Assembly (NCBI GenBank): GCA_023261345.1 | Contig: JAHFPE010000073.1 | Coordinates: forward strand, 1 to 5,229 | Direction: 5' to 3' | DNA length: 5,229 nt | Source of the DNA: Candidatus Woesearchaeota archaeon | GTDB lineage: Archaea > Nanobdellota > Nanobdellia > Woesearchaeales > ARS49 | Shown here: in pieces, positions 1-5,229 of the stretch | How the letters are laid out: every line of letters begins with the position of its first letter | How positions within the stretch are numbered: position 1 is the stretch's first letter | Made by a program: the position numbers and the translations under genes | The notes under the pieces: model-generated | Told to the model about the DNA's origin: nothing | The model's input: the letters and a program-made list of their open reading frames with translations, nothing else | Database searches by the model: none

Positions 1-28
1 GACGAAGAATGTCGGAATCTTTAAACAT
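1..28 (-). CDS. possible start of an unidentified gene, cut by the left edge
   Basis: An ATG at 28-26 on the minus strand opens a frame that stays open to the window edge, reading M-F-K-D-S-D-I-L-R. Only nine codons are visible, so no function can be given. The reason to list it is its promoter context: a TATA-like element is centred about 27 nt upstream of the ATG, the spacing expected of a leaderless archaeal transcript. The preceding THUMP gene ends 24 nt before this ATG on the same strand, so cotranscription is also possible. The frame could be chance. Confidence 0.33.
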
Positions 29-42
29 ATTTTCAAAAATAT
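27..42 (-). terminator. AT-rich inverted repeat and T5 run after the THUMP gene
   Basis: Just downstream of the THUMP stop codon is a perfect 7-bp AT inverted repeat (27-33 and 36-42) with only two bases between the arms. On the minus strand it includes a run of five T (39-35). Archaeal RNA polymerase terminates mainly at T-rich stretches without needing a strong hairpin, so this could be a weak terminator. It could equally be part of the next gene's promoter region. The hairpin would be poor because of the very short loop. Confidence 0.22.
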
Positions 43-50
43 AGACAAGT

Positions 51-60
51 GTTTATAATT
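51..60 (-). promoter_or_regulatory. TATA-like element before the left-edge gene
   Basis: Read on the minus strand, this is AATTATAAAC. Its centre lies 27-28 nt before the ATG at 28, which would put the transcription start at or next to that ATG. The element overlaps the TAA stop codon of the THUMP gene, so a promoter here would be embedded in the end of the upstream gene. AT-rich octamers arise easily by chance, and the call depends on the spacing. Confidence 0.35.
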
Positions 61-1309
61 CTATCTTTTTCATCTTATCTTTAACAAACACCAGCACAGG
101 CAGTTCCTCTTGCCCTTGCCAAATCGAACGTTCATGCGTGCATAAGAATCCTGCTTGGATCGCTTCTTTTTTTACAATATCATGGCCCTGTCGCATGATG
201 ATAACGACATGTCCCTTTACATTCAAAATGAAGGCGCATTGGGAAAAAAAGTCCTTGCAAAGACGCCTGAACCCTGACTCGCTCTTATGCTGGCTGAGTT
301 GAAATGGATAGGTAACAACACAATCAACTGTATTCTTACCAAATTTAAGATCAAGCCACTCGACTTCTTTTCTACTAAATGCAATATTTTTTACTACACC
401 TGCAAGCTGGCTATTCTTTCTACTTGCTTGCACAAGAGAGAAATTAACGTCAAGAGCAGTGATTTTTGTTGCAGTATCAAATGCTGCAGATTTATCCCAC
501 TCACTAAAAAGCTCATCAGTATCAAACCCTGCGCAAGGAAGCAGATTTCTAAAACCAAACAGCGACTTGGCATAATACTGTGGAGACGCATTACACGCAA
601 CTAACGCAGCTTCAATAGGAATAATACCGTGCTTACAATGCGGATCAATAAGCGTCATTTCCTTTGAAAATTCAGAAAGTTGAACGAGGGCATACGCAAT
701 ATTCCCTCGAAGACTACTTGTTCCAAGAAAGACACGATAATTTCTTCTGCCCAAATCAAAACTTACAAGATCAATTCCCACATGTGCATTGCCATTTCGT
801 ATGTATACAAGAACAACCACTTTTCCTGCAGTGTACTCGTGCACTCCTTGCGCATTCGAACGTATGCAATTCGCTATCAGTTTTGTAATCTCTGGAGAAG
901 TTGGCTCTGAAACATCCTTATCAACAACTACAGAAAACGTAACATCCTTTCCAATCCACAAATTCCAAGAAACATTAATTTCAGAAAAAGTTTCAAAAAG
1001 TATTTTCGCATTGCCAGACCAACAAACAGCCATCACCCTCGTTGCAGAACGAGTCGCGTATCCAATCCCAAGCGCATCATGAAGCGGAAGAGAAAGACGT
1101 ACCGCGCCATCAACAATTTTGATGCTGGACTCTGGACTAACTACTGTGGAATCTTTTGCAACAACGATACGCTGAATTTCATCTCTACAAATATCTTCCA
1201 TTCCCTTGTTTGTAATACAAAGAACATCGACCTCTTTATTTTCTTGCGTCTCGTCAATTAGTCCAATCTCTATTCTATTTTTTTTTTTCTTACGAACATC
1301 ACTCTCCAT
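53..1309 (-). CDS. THUMP-domain RNA methylase-fold protein with altered SAM and catalytic motifs
   Basis: The 418-residue protein resembles the THUMP plus Rossmann methylase family (UPF0020/COG0116; Trm14, RlmL and TrmG10 relatives), which make N2-methylguanosine in tRNA or rRNA. Residues about 26-75 form a ferredoxin-like N-terminal region and about 82-182 the THUMP RNA-binding domain. Residues 180-209 match the linker rich in D-L, R-R-x-Y-R and N, leading into a methylase domain up to about 410. The SAM loop, usually D-P-x-C-G-S-G-T, reads D-P-H-C-K-H-G-I (222-229), although the following I-E-A-A is kept. Asp287 fits the SAM ribose-binding acid. The catalytic N/D-P-P-Y reads T-Y-P-F (333-336). 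Methyl transfer is therefore doubtful; RNA binding or a divergent activity is possible. I chose the ATG at 1309, which overlaps gyrA by 11 nt. A GTG at 1348 would add 13 residues but overlap by 50 nt. Fold confidence is high, activity unknown. Confidence 0.82.
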   Translation of the reverse strand: MESDVRKKKKNRIEIGLIDETQENKEVDVLCITNKGMEDICRDEIQRIVVAKDSTVVSPESSIKIVDGAVRLSLPLHDALGIGYATRSATRVMAVCWSGNAKILFETFSEINVSWNLWIGKDVTFSVVVDKDVSEPTSPEITKLIANCIRSNAQGVHEYTAGKVVVLVYIRNGNAHVGIDLVSFDLGRRNYRVFLGTSSLRGNIAYALVQLSEFSKEMTLIDPHCKHGIIPIEAALVACNASPQYYAKSLFGFRNLLPCAGFDTDELFSEWDKSAAFDTATKITALDVNFSLVQASRKNSQLAGVVKNIAFSRKEVEWLDLKFGKNTVDCVVTYPFQLSQHKSESGFRRLCKDFFSQCAFILNVKGHVVIIMRQGHDIVKKEAIQAGFLCTHERSIWQGQEELPVLVFVKDKMKKIEL

Positions 1310-3746
1310 TTTCCACTGCCGCAAGCGCAACAAGCTTGTCTTTCTCACCTAACCGCATGATACGAACACCTTGCGTGTTTCTTCCAATAACATTCACTTG
1401 ACTTGCAAGAATTCTGAGCATGATTCCTTCTTGAGAAACAAACAGTACTTCAGTTGCATCATCAACCTCACGAACAGAAGCTACACGGCCGTTCTTTTCA
1501 GTGATTTTTATGTTAATAACACCTATCCCACCTCTATTAATGAGACGATATTCCTCAATTGGACTGCGCTTTCCGAATCCTAGTTCAGTAACTGTCAAAA
1601 GACTTTTGTTGTCATGCGCAAGAGATGCACCAACAACAACGTCTCCTTTTTTCAAACGAATCCCATACACACCATACGCAGTTCTGCCCATCTCTCGCAC
1701 ATCAGTTTCTAGGAACTTAACTGCCATACCATCTGCACTTGCCAAAATAACCTGCTCGTTTCCTTTCGTAAGAAGAACGTTCACAAGACGATCATCACCA
1801 TCTAAACCAATCGCAAGAATACCTCCCTTACGCGGATTCGAAAACTCAACAAGACCAGTTCTCTTGACAATGCCTTTTGCAGTTACGAAAAATAAGAATT
1901 GACTGCTTTGCTGTTCGCTTCCGAATTCTTTAACTGCAATAAGCGCAGTAACCAACTCATTTGCATCAAGACTAAGCATGTTCGGTAATGGAGTTCCTGC
2001 AGCGTATCTTCCTGCATCTGGAACTTGATGGACCTTAAGCCAGTGAATTTTTCCTAAACTTGTAAAGCAAAGCAAGAAATCATGGGTGTTCGCAACAAAC
2101 AACCGCTCAACAAAATCCTCTTCCTTAGTTTCAGTACCAACAATACCTTTTCCACCACGTCGTTGCGCCTTATACGTATCAGCAGGAAGACGCTTCACAT
2201 AACCTCTATGCGTCAGAGTAACAACAACATCTTCTCTTTTGATGAGCGCTTCATCATCAATATCAGAAGCGGCAGACGCTATTCTCGAGCGTCGATCATC
2301 ACCATATGTCTTACTCACAAAACTAAGCTCCTCTTTAATAATGCCCAAAATACGCGGTTCACTTGCAAGAATAGCCTGCAGTTCGCCAATAAAAATTAAC
2401 AATCCTGCATGTTCCTCCTTAATCTTTCCTTGCTCAAGAGAAGTAAGACGCTGAAGTTTCGTGTCAAGAACTGCTCTTGCTTGTGGCTCAGACATGGAAT
2501 ACACAGACATAAGCCCCACCCGCGCATCCTCAGGAGTTTTGCTCTCTTTGATTAATACAATAACTGCATCAATATTTTGAAGCGCAACAAGAATCCCCTC
2601 GAGCAAATGACAACGTTCCTGTGCCTTTTTCAAATCAAACTCTGTGCGCTTTCGCACAACAATTTTTCTGTGTTCAACAAACTCGTTTATGAGAAGAGGA
2701 AGAGAACAAACCTTCGGAGTTTTTCCCACAATTGAAAGAAGAATAATACCAAAACTCTCTTGCAAACGAGAATGCGCAAATAGCTGATTGAGCACAACCT
2801 CAGCATTCTGACCATGCTTTAATTCAAGAACAACGCGAATTCCTTCCCTATCACTCTCATCACGAAGATCAGTAATTCCAACAACTCGCTTATCACGAAT
2901 TAAATCAGCAATTTGTTCAACAAGTAGCGCCTTGTTTACCATGTATGGAATCTCGCGCACAACAAGACGTGTTCTCCCCTTCACTTCTTCAGTTAAAACA
3001 TTTGCACGAACAACAACTTTCCCTCGACCAGAAGCATACGCCTCTCTCACTCCGCTTGTGCCACAAATAATTCCACCAGTTGGAAAGTCAGGAGCTGGAA
3101 TAAATTGCATGAGCGCTTCAGCACTTACGTTTGGATTATCAATCATATGCGTAATTGCAGAACAGAGCTCACGAAGATTATGTGGAGGCATGTTTGTTGC
3201 CATTCCAACAGCAATACCTGAACTTCCATTGAGTAAGAGTAGCGGAACCTTGCCCGGAAGCACCTCTGGCTCAGTTAACGAATTATCAAAATTTGGAAGA
3301 AATTGCACAGTCTCTTTATCAAGATCCTCAAGAACTTCATGCGCAATTGGAGAAAGACGGCATTCTGTATACCTCATTGCAGCAGCGCCATCACCATCCA
3401 CACTACCAAAATTTCCTTGGCCTTGAATAAGCGGATAGCGCAAACTAAAATCTTGCGCCATACGAACAAGCGCTTCATACACTGCCAAATCACCATGCGG
3501 ATGATACTTACCAAGAACCTCTCCTACAACACGCGCAGACTTCTTAAACGGCTTATTATGCACTAGACCCATATCATACATCGCATAGAGCACACGACGA
3601 TGAACTGGCTTTAGACCATCACGGACATCAGGAAGTGCCCTACCAACAATAACAGACATCGAATATGCCAAATACGACTGCTTCATCTCCTCTTCAATTA
3701 CCCGAGGAATGATCTTTTCTTGCGTTTCACTATTTTGTTGTGCCAT
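1299..3746 (-). CDS. gyrA: DNA gyrase subunit A
   Basis: This is the DNA-cleaving subunit of the A2B2 gyrase, which uses ATP hydrolysed by GyrB to introduce negative supercoils. The 815-residue length fits full-length GyrA. The winged-helix/QRDR region covers about 25-145 with catalytic Arg125-Tyr126 in an A-A-M-R-Y-T context. A tower follows at about 150-335, with Ile178 at the DNA-intercalating position, then the coiled-coil arm at about 360-480. The C-terminal pinwheel starts near 507 and contains the GyrA box Q-R-R-G-G-K-G (528-534). Six recognisable blade motifs lie near 507, 557, 617, 665, 714 and 766. The intact GyrA box separates it from topoisomerase IV ParC. The E. coli Ser83 equivalent is Leu87, and the Asp87 equivalent is Glu91. 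The ATG start gives the N-terminal arm needed before the conserved I-P-R region. No gyrB lies beside it; upstream is a divergent gene. The stop codon overlaps the THUMP gene, implying cotranscription. Confidence 0.97.
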   Translation of the reverse strand: MAQQNSETQEKIIPRVIEEEMKQSYLAYSMSVIVGRALPDVRDGLKPVHRRVLYAMYDMGLVHNKPFKKSARVVGEVLGKYHPHGDLAVYEALVRMAQDFSLRYPLIQGQGNFGSVDGDGAAAMRYTECRLSPIAHEVLEDLDKETVQFLPNFDNSLTEPEVLPGKVPLLLLNGSSGIAVGMATNMPPHNLRELCSAITHMIDNPNVSAEALMQFIPAPDFPTGGIICGTSGVREAYASGRGKVVVRANVLTEEVKGRTRLVVREIPYMVNKALLVEQIADLIRDKRVVGITDLRDESDREGIRVVLELKHGQNAEVVLNQLFAHSRLQESFGIILLSIVGKTPKVCSLPLLINEFVEHRKIVVRKRTEFDLKKAQERCHLLEGILVALQNIDAVIVLIKESKTPEDARVGLMSVYSMSEPQARAVLDTKLQRLTSLEQGKIKEEHAGLLIFIGELQAILASEPRILGIIKEELSFVSKTYGDDRRSRIASAASDIDDEALIKREDVVVTLTHRGYVKRLPADTYKAQRRGGKGIVGTETKEEDFVERLFVANTHDFLLCFTSLGKIHWLKVHQVPDAGRYAAGTPLPNMLSLDANELVTALIAVKEFGSEQQSSQFLFFVTAKGIVKRTGLVEFSNPRKGGILAIGLDGDDRLVNVLLTKGNEQVILASADGMAVKFLETDVREMGRTAYGVYGIRLKKGDVVVGASLAHDNKSLLTVTELGFGKRSPIEEYRLINRGGIGVINIKITEKNGRVASVREVDDATEVLFVSQEGIMLRILASQVNVIGRNTQGVRIMRLGEKDKLVALAAVENGE

Positions 3747-3760
3747 TGCGTTGCATTTTC

Positions 3761-3770
3761 AATTATAAAC
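3761..3770 (-). promoter_or_regulatory. second TATA-like element close to gyrA
   Basis: The minus strand reads GTTTATAATT, a good archaeal TATA match. Its centre is only about 20 nt before the gyrA ATG, so a normally spaced transcription start would fall just inside the coding region. It is therefore unlikely to drive full-length gyrA unless spacing is unusual. It may be an AT-rich leader segment. Confidence 0.2.
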
Positions 3771-3780
3771 TGATTACATT

Positions 3781-3809
3781 TCGGGATGTGAAAAGATACG
3801 CTTTCCCGA
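3781..3809 (-). promoter_or_regulatory. predicted hairpin in the gyrA leader
   Basis: On the minus strand, TCGGG (3809-3805) can pair with CCCGA (3785-3781), and AAAG (3804-3801) with CTTT (3795-3792). This gives a 9-bp stem with a 5-nt loop and a 6-nt bulge on the 3' side. If transcription starts about 25 nt after the TATA element at 3833-3840, the RNA would begin almost exactly at this stem. That would make it a 5'-terminal hairpin in a leader of roughly 65 nt. The pairing was worked out by hand; its function is unknown. Confidence 0.3.
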
Positions 3810-3822
3810 CGATAAAACAGAG

Positions 3823-3840
3823 TTCGAAAGGGTTTATAAA
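3823..3840. promoter_or_regulatory. palindromic TATA box of the divergent promoter region
   Basis: TTTATAAA (3833-3840) is its own reverse complement, so it can be read in both directions. On the plus strand it is preceded by a purine-rich CGAAAG stretch, resembling the archaeal BRE contacted by TFB, which favours rightward transcription starting near 3860. Read leftward, it would start gyrA RNA near 3811 at the predicted hairpin. It is the strongest core-promoter candidate between gyrA and the small membrane-protein gene. Orientation is not settled from sequence alone. Confidence 0.45.
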
Positions 3841-3916
3841 CATAACGTTAACTTGGCATGTTCTCTCCTCCCTCCTGAAAGAATGCTAGACGAACGATCA
3901 ACACAACATCAACTAA

Positions 3917-3928
3917 CAAAATTTAAAA
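3917..3928 (+). promoter_or_regulatory. TATA-like element for the small membrane-protein gene
   Basis: The run from CAAAATTTAAAA is an AT-rich box preceded by A-rich sequence that could act as a BRE. The TTTAAA core is centred about 28-29 nt before the ATG at 3953, the spacing of a leaderless archaeal mRNA. No convincing Shine-Dalgarno sequence precedes that ATG, which agrees with leaderless translation. It competes with the palindromic TATA box further upstream as the gene's promoter. Confidence 0.4.
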
Positions 3929-3952
3929 GCTTGAGCTGCATCTTTAAATGAG

Positions 3953-4264
3953 ATGATAAGTCCAATCATAACTTTGGCCATTTTTCTTGTATTTGTAGCA
4001 CTTGGAATCATACAAATAGTTTCTTGGTCAATTAAAAGAAAAATAATCTTAGCACGAAAAAAATTTGGAGTAAAACAGCCATTTCTTGACACCAAGTTAT
4101 ATAATTTAGAGATGTCCGGATATATGCTTTCGAAAAAAGAGAAAAAATTATTTTCAGTAGACCTAAAAAAGCAGTTCCTGTTGGCAAAAAAATTAGACTT
4201 CATAAGAATAATTCTTTGTATAGTATTTGCACTGCTTCTTGTATTAGTTTACTTTTCACAGTAA
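3953..4264 (+). CDS. small two-helix membrane protein of unknown function
   Basis: I do not recognise this 103-residue protein. It has two clear hydrophobic helices, about 4-26 and 83-101, joined by a strongly basic loop rich in K and R. By the positive-inside rule the loop should be cytoplasmic and both termini outside. There is no cysteine or histidine cluster and no obvious catalytic motif. The ATG at 3953 is the only start in its frame after an upstream stop at 3932. It is the only plus-strand gene in the window, divergent from gyrA and convergent with the zinc-ribbon gene. Hand counts over four 60-nt stretches give about 28-32% GC, against about 37-52% in three sampled gyrA stretches. 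It may be fast evolving, horizontally acquired or lineage specific. The membrane pattern makes the opposite-strand frame here very unlikely to be the real gene. Confidence 0.75.
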   Translation: MISPIITLAIFLVFVALGIIQIVSWSIKRKIILARKKFGVKQPFLDTKLYNLEMSGYMLSKKEKKLFSVDLKKQFLLAKKLDFIRIILCIVFALLLVLVYFSQ

Positions 4265-4270
4265 ATTGAC

Positions 4271-4303
4271 AAAAAAATACCATGCCAACCTGAATCACAA
4301 AAA
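4271..4303 (-). terminator. T-runs ending the scpB/zinc-ribbon transcript
   Basis: Downstream of the zinc-ribbon stop codon, the minus strand carries a T5 run (4303-4299) and then a T7 run (4277-4271). T-rich tracts of this kind are the usual archaeal termination signal. A short GCAA-GCT-TTGC inverted repeat near 4322-4332 precedes them but is too small to matter much. The plus-strand gene that converges here has no comparable T-run just after its stop. Confidence 0.4.
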
Positions 4304-4332
4304 TCGATACAACATTAATTCGCAAGCTTTGC

Positions 4333-4485
4333 TCAAATAATCTTCTTCACAATATGATTCTTCACTTGAAAATGCCTACCACAATACACACACTGCTTAC
4401 TCTTACCTGTTAAGATTGAATCTTGCGTTTCGTACAACATTCTATTATGACACTTCGGACACTGAAGCTTGAATCGAAGAGACAT
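4333..4485 (-). CDS. 50-residue zinc-ribbon protein coupled to scpB
   Basis: This tiny protein has two zinc knuckles: C-P-K-C (Cys9, Cys12) and C-V-Y-C-G (Cys32, Cys35), 19 residues apart. That is a typical treble-cysteine-pair zinc ribbon binding one zinc ion. Between them is a T-G-K-S-K turn, and the C-terminus is basic (V-K-K-I-I), suggesting nucleic-acid or protein contact. Its ATG shares one base with the TAA stop of scpB (TAATG), and a GGAG lies 8 nt upstream inside scpB. Translation is thus probably coupled to scpB. Similar short zinc-ribbon proteins are common in archaea, but I cannot name a characterised one. A role linked to ScpB or SMC is an inference from position only. The regular cysteine spacing and junction make a chance frame unlikely. 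Confidence 0.85.
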   Translation of the reverse strand: MSLRFKLQCPKCHNRMLYETQDSILTGKSKQCVYCGRHFQVKNHIVKKII

Positions 4486-5229
4486 TAACTTCTCTCCACT
4501 TCTGACTCTGAATCGTTGTGCGCCTCTTTTTTGTTTTCAACTTTTTCTTCCCTAGTTTCATTGATATCACCTGATTCATTTTCTGTAACTCCTTTTTGAT
4601 TTTCAGTAGAATCACCTGATGTTCCTTCCAAAAGCTCGCGTACTCGTTGCTCAATTCTTGCTTCTACAGCAGCAGGCGCACCATTTGGAAATAATCCAGT
4701 TGCGCGCTGTTTTTTTACTTTAGAATCTTCAATATCTTGGTTATCCTCATCACTAGTGTCCTTAGCCATATCTTCTTTTTCATTATTCTCCATTGTATCT
4801 TTCTCAATAATCTTCTCAATTTCTGGATTTGAAATTCTCGCGTCTTCAGTAGTCACTGCTTTAGCAACACTCGAGATTCGCGAACTTGTTTCTTTCTCTG
4901 AAGAATCGCGCACAGAAACATCAGACTTGTTCTCATACACTTCAAGCTTGCCTAATTGCTCAACATCTGGCTCAATAGTTGGCTGGTGCTTTTCGAGAAC
5001 TGCGGAAAGCTTTTCTTTGAGTTTATCTTGTGGAATATCAAAATAAGAAAAAAACTTATTCGTTAGTTTGAGAAGCTTCGTTCTACCTTTTTTTTCTCTT
5101 GTAATATACCCTGTGCTTTCAAGCGAGCTAAGATGATCATATGCCTTGTTTGTTCTCGCTCGAACAATCGTACTTTGCAATACTGGCGCTTTTGCTGCAA
5201 CAAGTGCAAGAGTTTCCAGCACGCCTTTT
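4485..5229 (-). CDS. scpB: segregation and condensation protein B, N-terminus missing
   Basis: ScpB dimers bind the kleisin ScpA and regulate the SMC complex that compacts and separates chromosomes. The 247 visible residues begin inside the second winged-helix domain. The V-L-E-T-L-A-L-V-A opening, the Q-S segment, N-K-A-Y-D-H, G-Y-I-T-R-E-K-K-G-R-T and K-F-F-S-Y-F are the pattern of archaeal ScpB, ending near visible residue 75 (counting the Val at 5222 as 1). The first winged helix must lie beyond the right edge, so the GTG at 5222 is not a true start. After the domain comes an unusually long tail of about 170 residues, rich in E, D, S and N and probably disordered. It is interrupted by a distinct F-P-N-G-A-P segment and amphipathic helix (178-200). 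The gene precedes the zinc-ribbon gene with a TAATG overlap. In many archaea scpA and smc lie just upstream; that cannot be seen here. Confidence 0.88.
   Translation of the reverse strand, partial: KGVLETLALVAAKAPVLQSTIVRARTNKAYDHLSSLESTGYITREKKGRTKLLKLTNKFFSYFDIPQDKLKEKLSAVLEKHQPTIEPDVEQLGKLEVYENKSDVSVRDSSEKETSSRISSVAKAVTTEDARISNPEIEKIIEKDTMENNEKEDMAKDTSDEDNQDIEDSKVKKQRATGLFPNGAPAAVEARIEQRVRELLEGTSGDSTENQKGVTENESGDINETREEKVENKKEAHNDSESEVERS

Noticed and set aside
2932..3426. A 164-codon plus-strand open frame opposite gyrA
   Set aside because: It lies wholly inside the well-conserved gyrA coding region, and its translation shows only the skewed composition of an antisense reading.
1299..3746. 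Topoisomerase IV subunit A (ParC) as the identity of the gyrase-like gene
   Set aside because: The intact GyrA box Q-R-R-G-G-K-G and six C-terminal blades are gyrase features; ParC usually lacks the box and has a shorter pinwheel.
3776..3780. A start-stop ATG-TAA in the gyrA leader (minus strand) and an 8-codon out-of-frame ATG at 3756
   Set aside because: Such minimal frames are expected by chance in AT-rich leaders, and neither has a ribosome-binding site.
3821..3830. GTTCGAAA, resembling the T-loop of a tRNA
   Set aside because: The flanking bases do not form a T-stem, and no acceptor, anticodon or D arm can be drawn around it.
3913..4203. A 96-codon open frame on the minus strand opposite the small membrane protein
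   Set aside because: Its product is rich in F, N and C with no domain pattern, while the plus-strand frame gives two clean membrane helices, a basic loop and a well-placed TATA box.
4445..4654. A 69-codon minus-strand frame overlapping the end of scpB and the zinc-ribbon gene
   Set aside because: It is out of frame with two supported genes that meet in a coupled junction, and its lysine-rich product shows no motif.
4756..5046. A plus-strand open frame opposite the scpB tail
   Set aside because: Its serine- and phenylalanine-rich product is the mirror of the acidic, low-complexity scpB tail; there is no start signal or domain.
1..5229. CRISPR array, insertion sequence, toxin-antitoxin or phage genes
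   Set aside because: No regularly spaced repeats, terminal inverted repeats, transposase motifs or paired small toxin/antitoxin frames were found; the content is chromosomal housekeeping plus small unknown genes.

Overview
The window looks like part of an archaeal chromosome, most likely a small-genome DPANN lineage (Woesearchaeota/Pacearchaeota-like). Four things point that way. The ScpB homologue has the archaeal form of the second winged helix. A tiny two-knuckle zinc-ribbon gene is coupled to it. Archaeal TATA-like boxes lie about 27-29 nt before two start codons. The THUMP/methylase-fold protein resembles archaeal tRNA-guanine methylase relatives. The phylum is an inference from recalled family resemblance, not from a search. 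Gyrase subunit A is of bacterial origin but occurs in many archaea, so it does not contradict this.

Layout, left to right. At positions 1-28 (minus strand) there is a possible gene start running off the left edge. Positions 53-1309 (minus) encode a THUMP/RNA-methylase-fold protein whose SAM-binding loop and catalytic motif are both non-canonical. It starts inside the last codons of gyrA (1299-3746, minus), a complete 815-residue DNA gyrase subunit A with catalytic Tyr126, a GyrA box and six C-terminal blades. A 206-bp divergent region (3747-3952) holds a palindromic TATA element, a predicted leader hairpin and a pyrimidine tract. Positions 3953-4264 (plus) encode a two-helix small membrane protein, clearly richer in A+T than its neighbours. 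A short convergent gap (4265-4332) carries T-runs on the minus strand. Positions 4333-4485 (minus) encode a 50-residue zinc-ribbon protein, joined by a TAATG junction to the partial scpB gene (4485-5229, minus), which runs off the right edge.

Functionally, most of the window concerns chromosome topology and segregation: gyrase introduces negative supercoils and ScpB is a regulatory subunit of SMC condensin. The two coupled downstream genes, the THUMP protein after gyrA and the zinc ribbon after scpB, are the least understood. I see no mobile element, CRISPR array, defence system or structural RNA gene. The points most worth following are the degenerate THUMP/methylase protein, the leucine at the quinolone-contact position of GyrA, the conserved-looking terminal motif of ScpB, and the divergent regulatory region.
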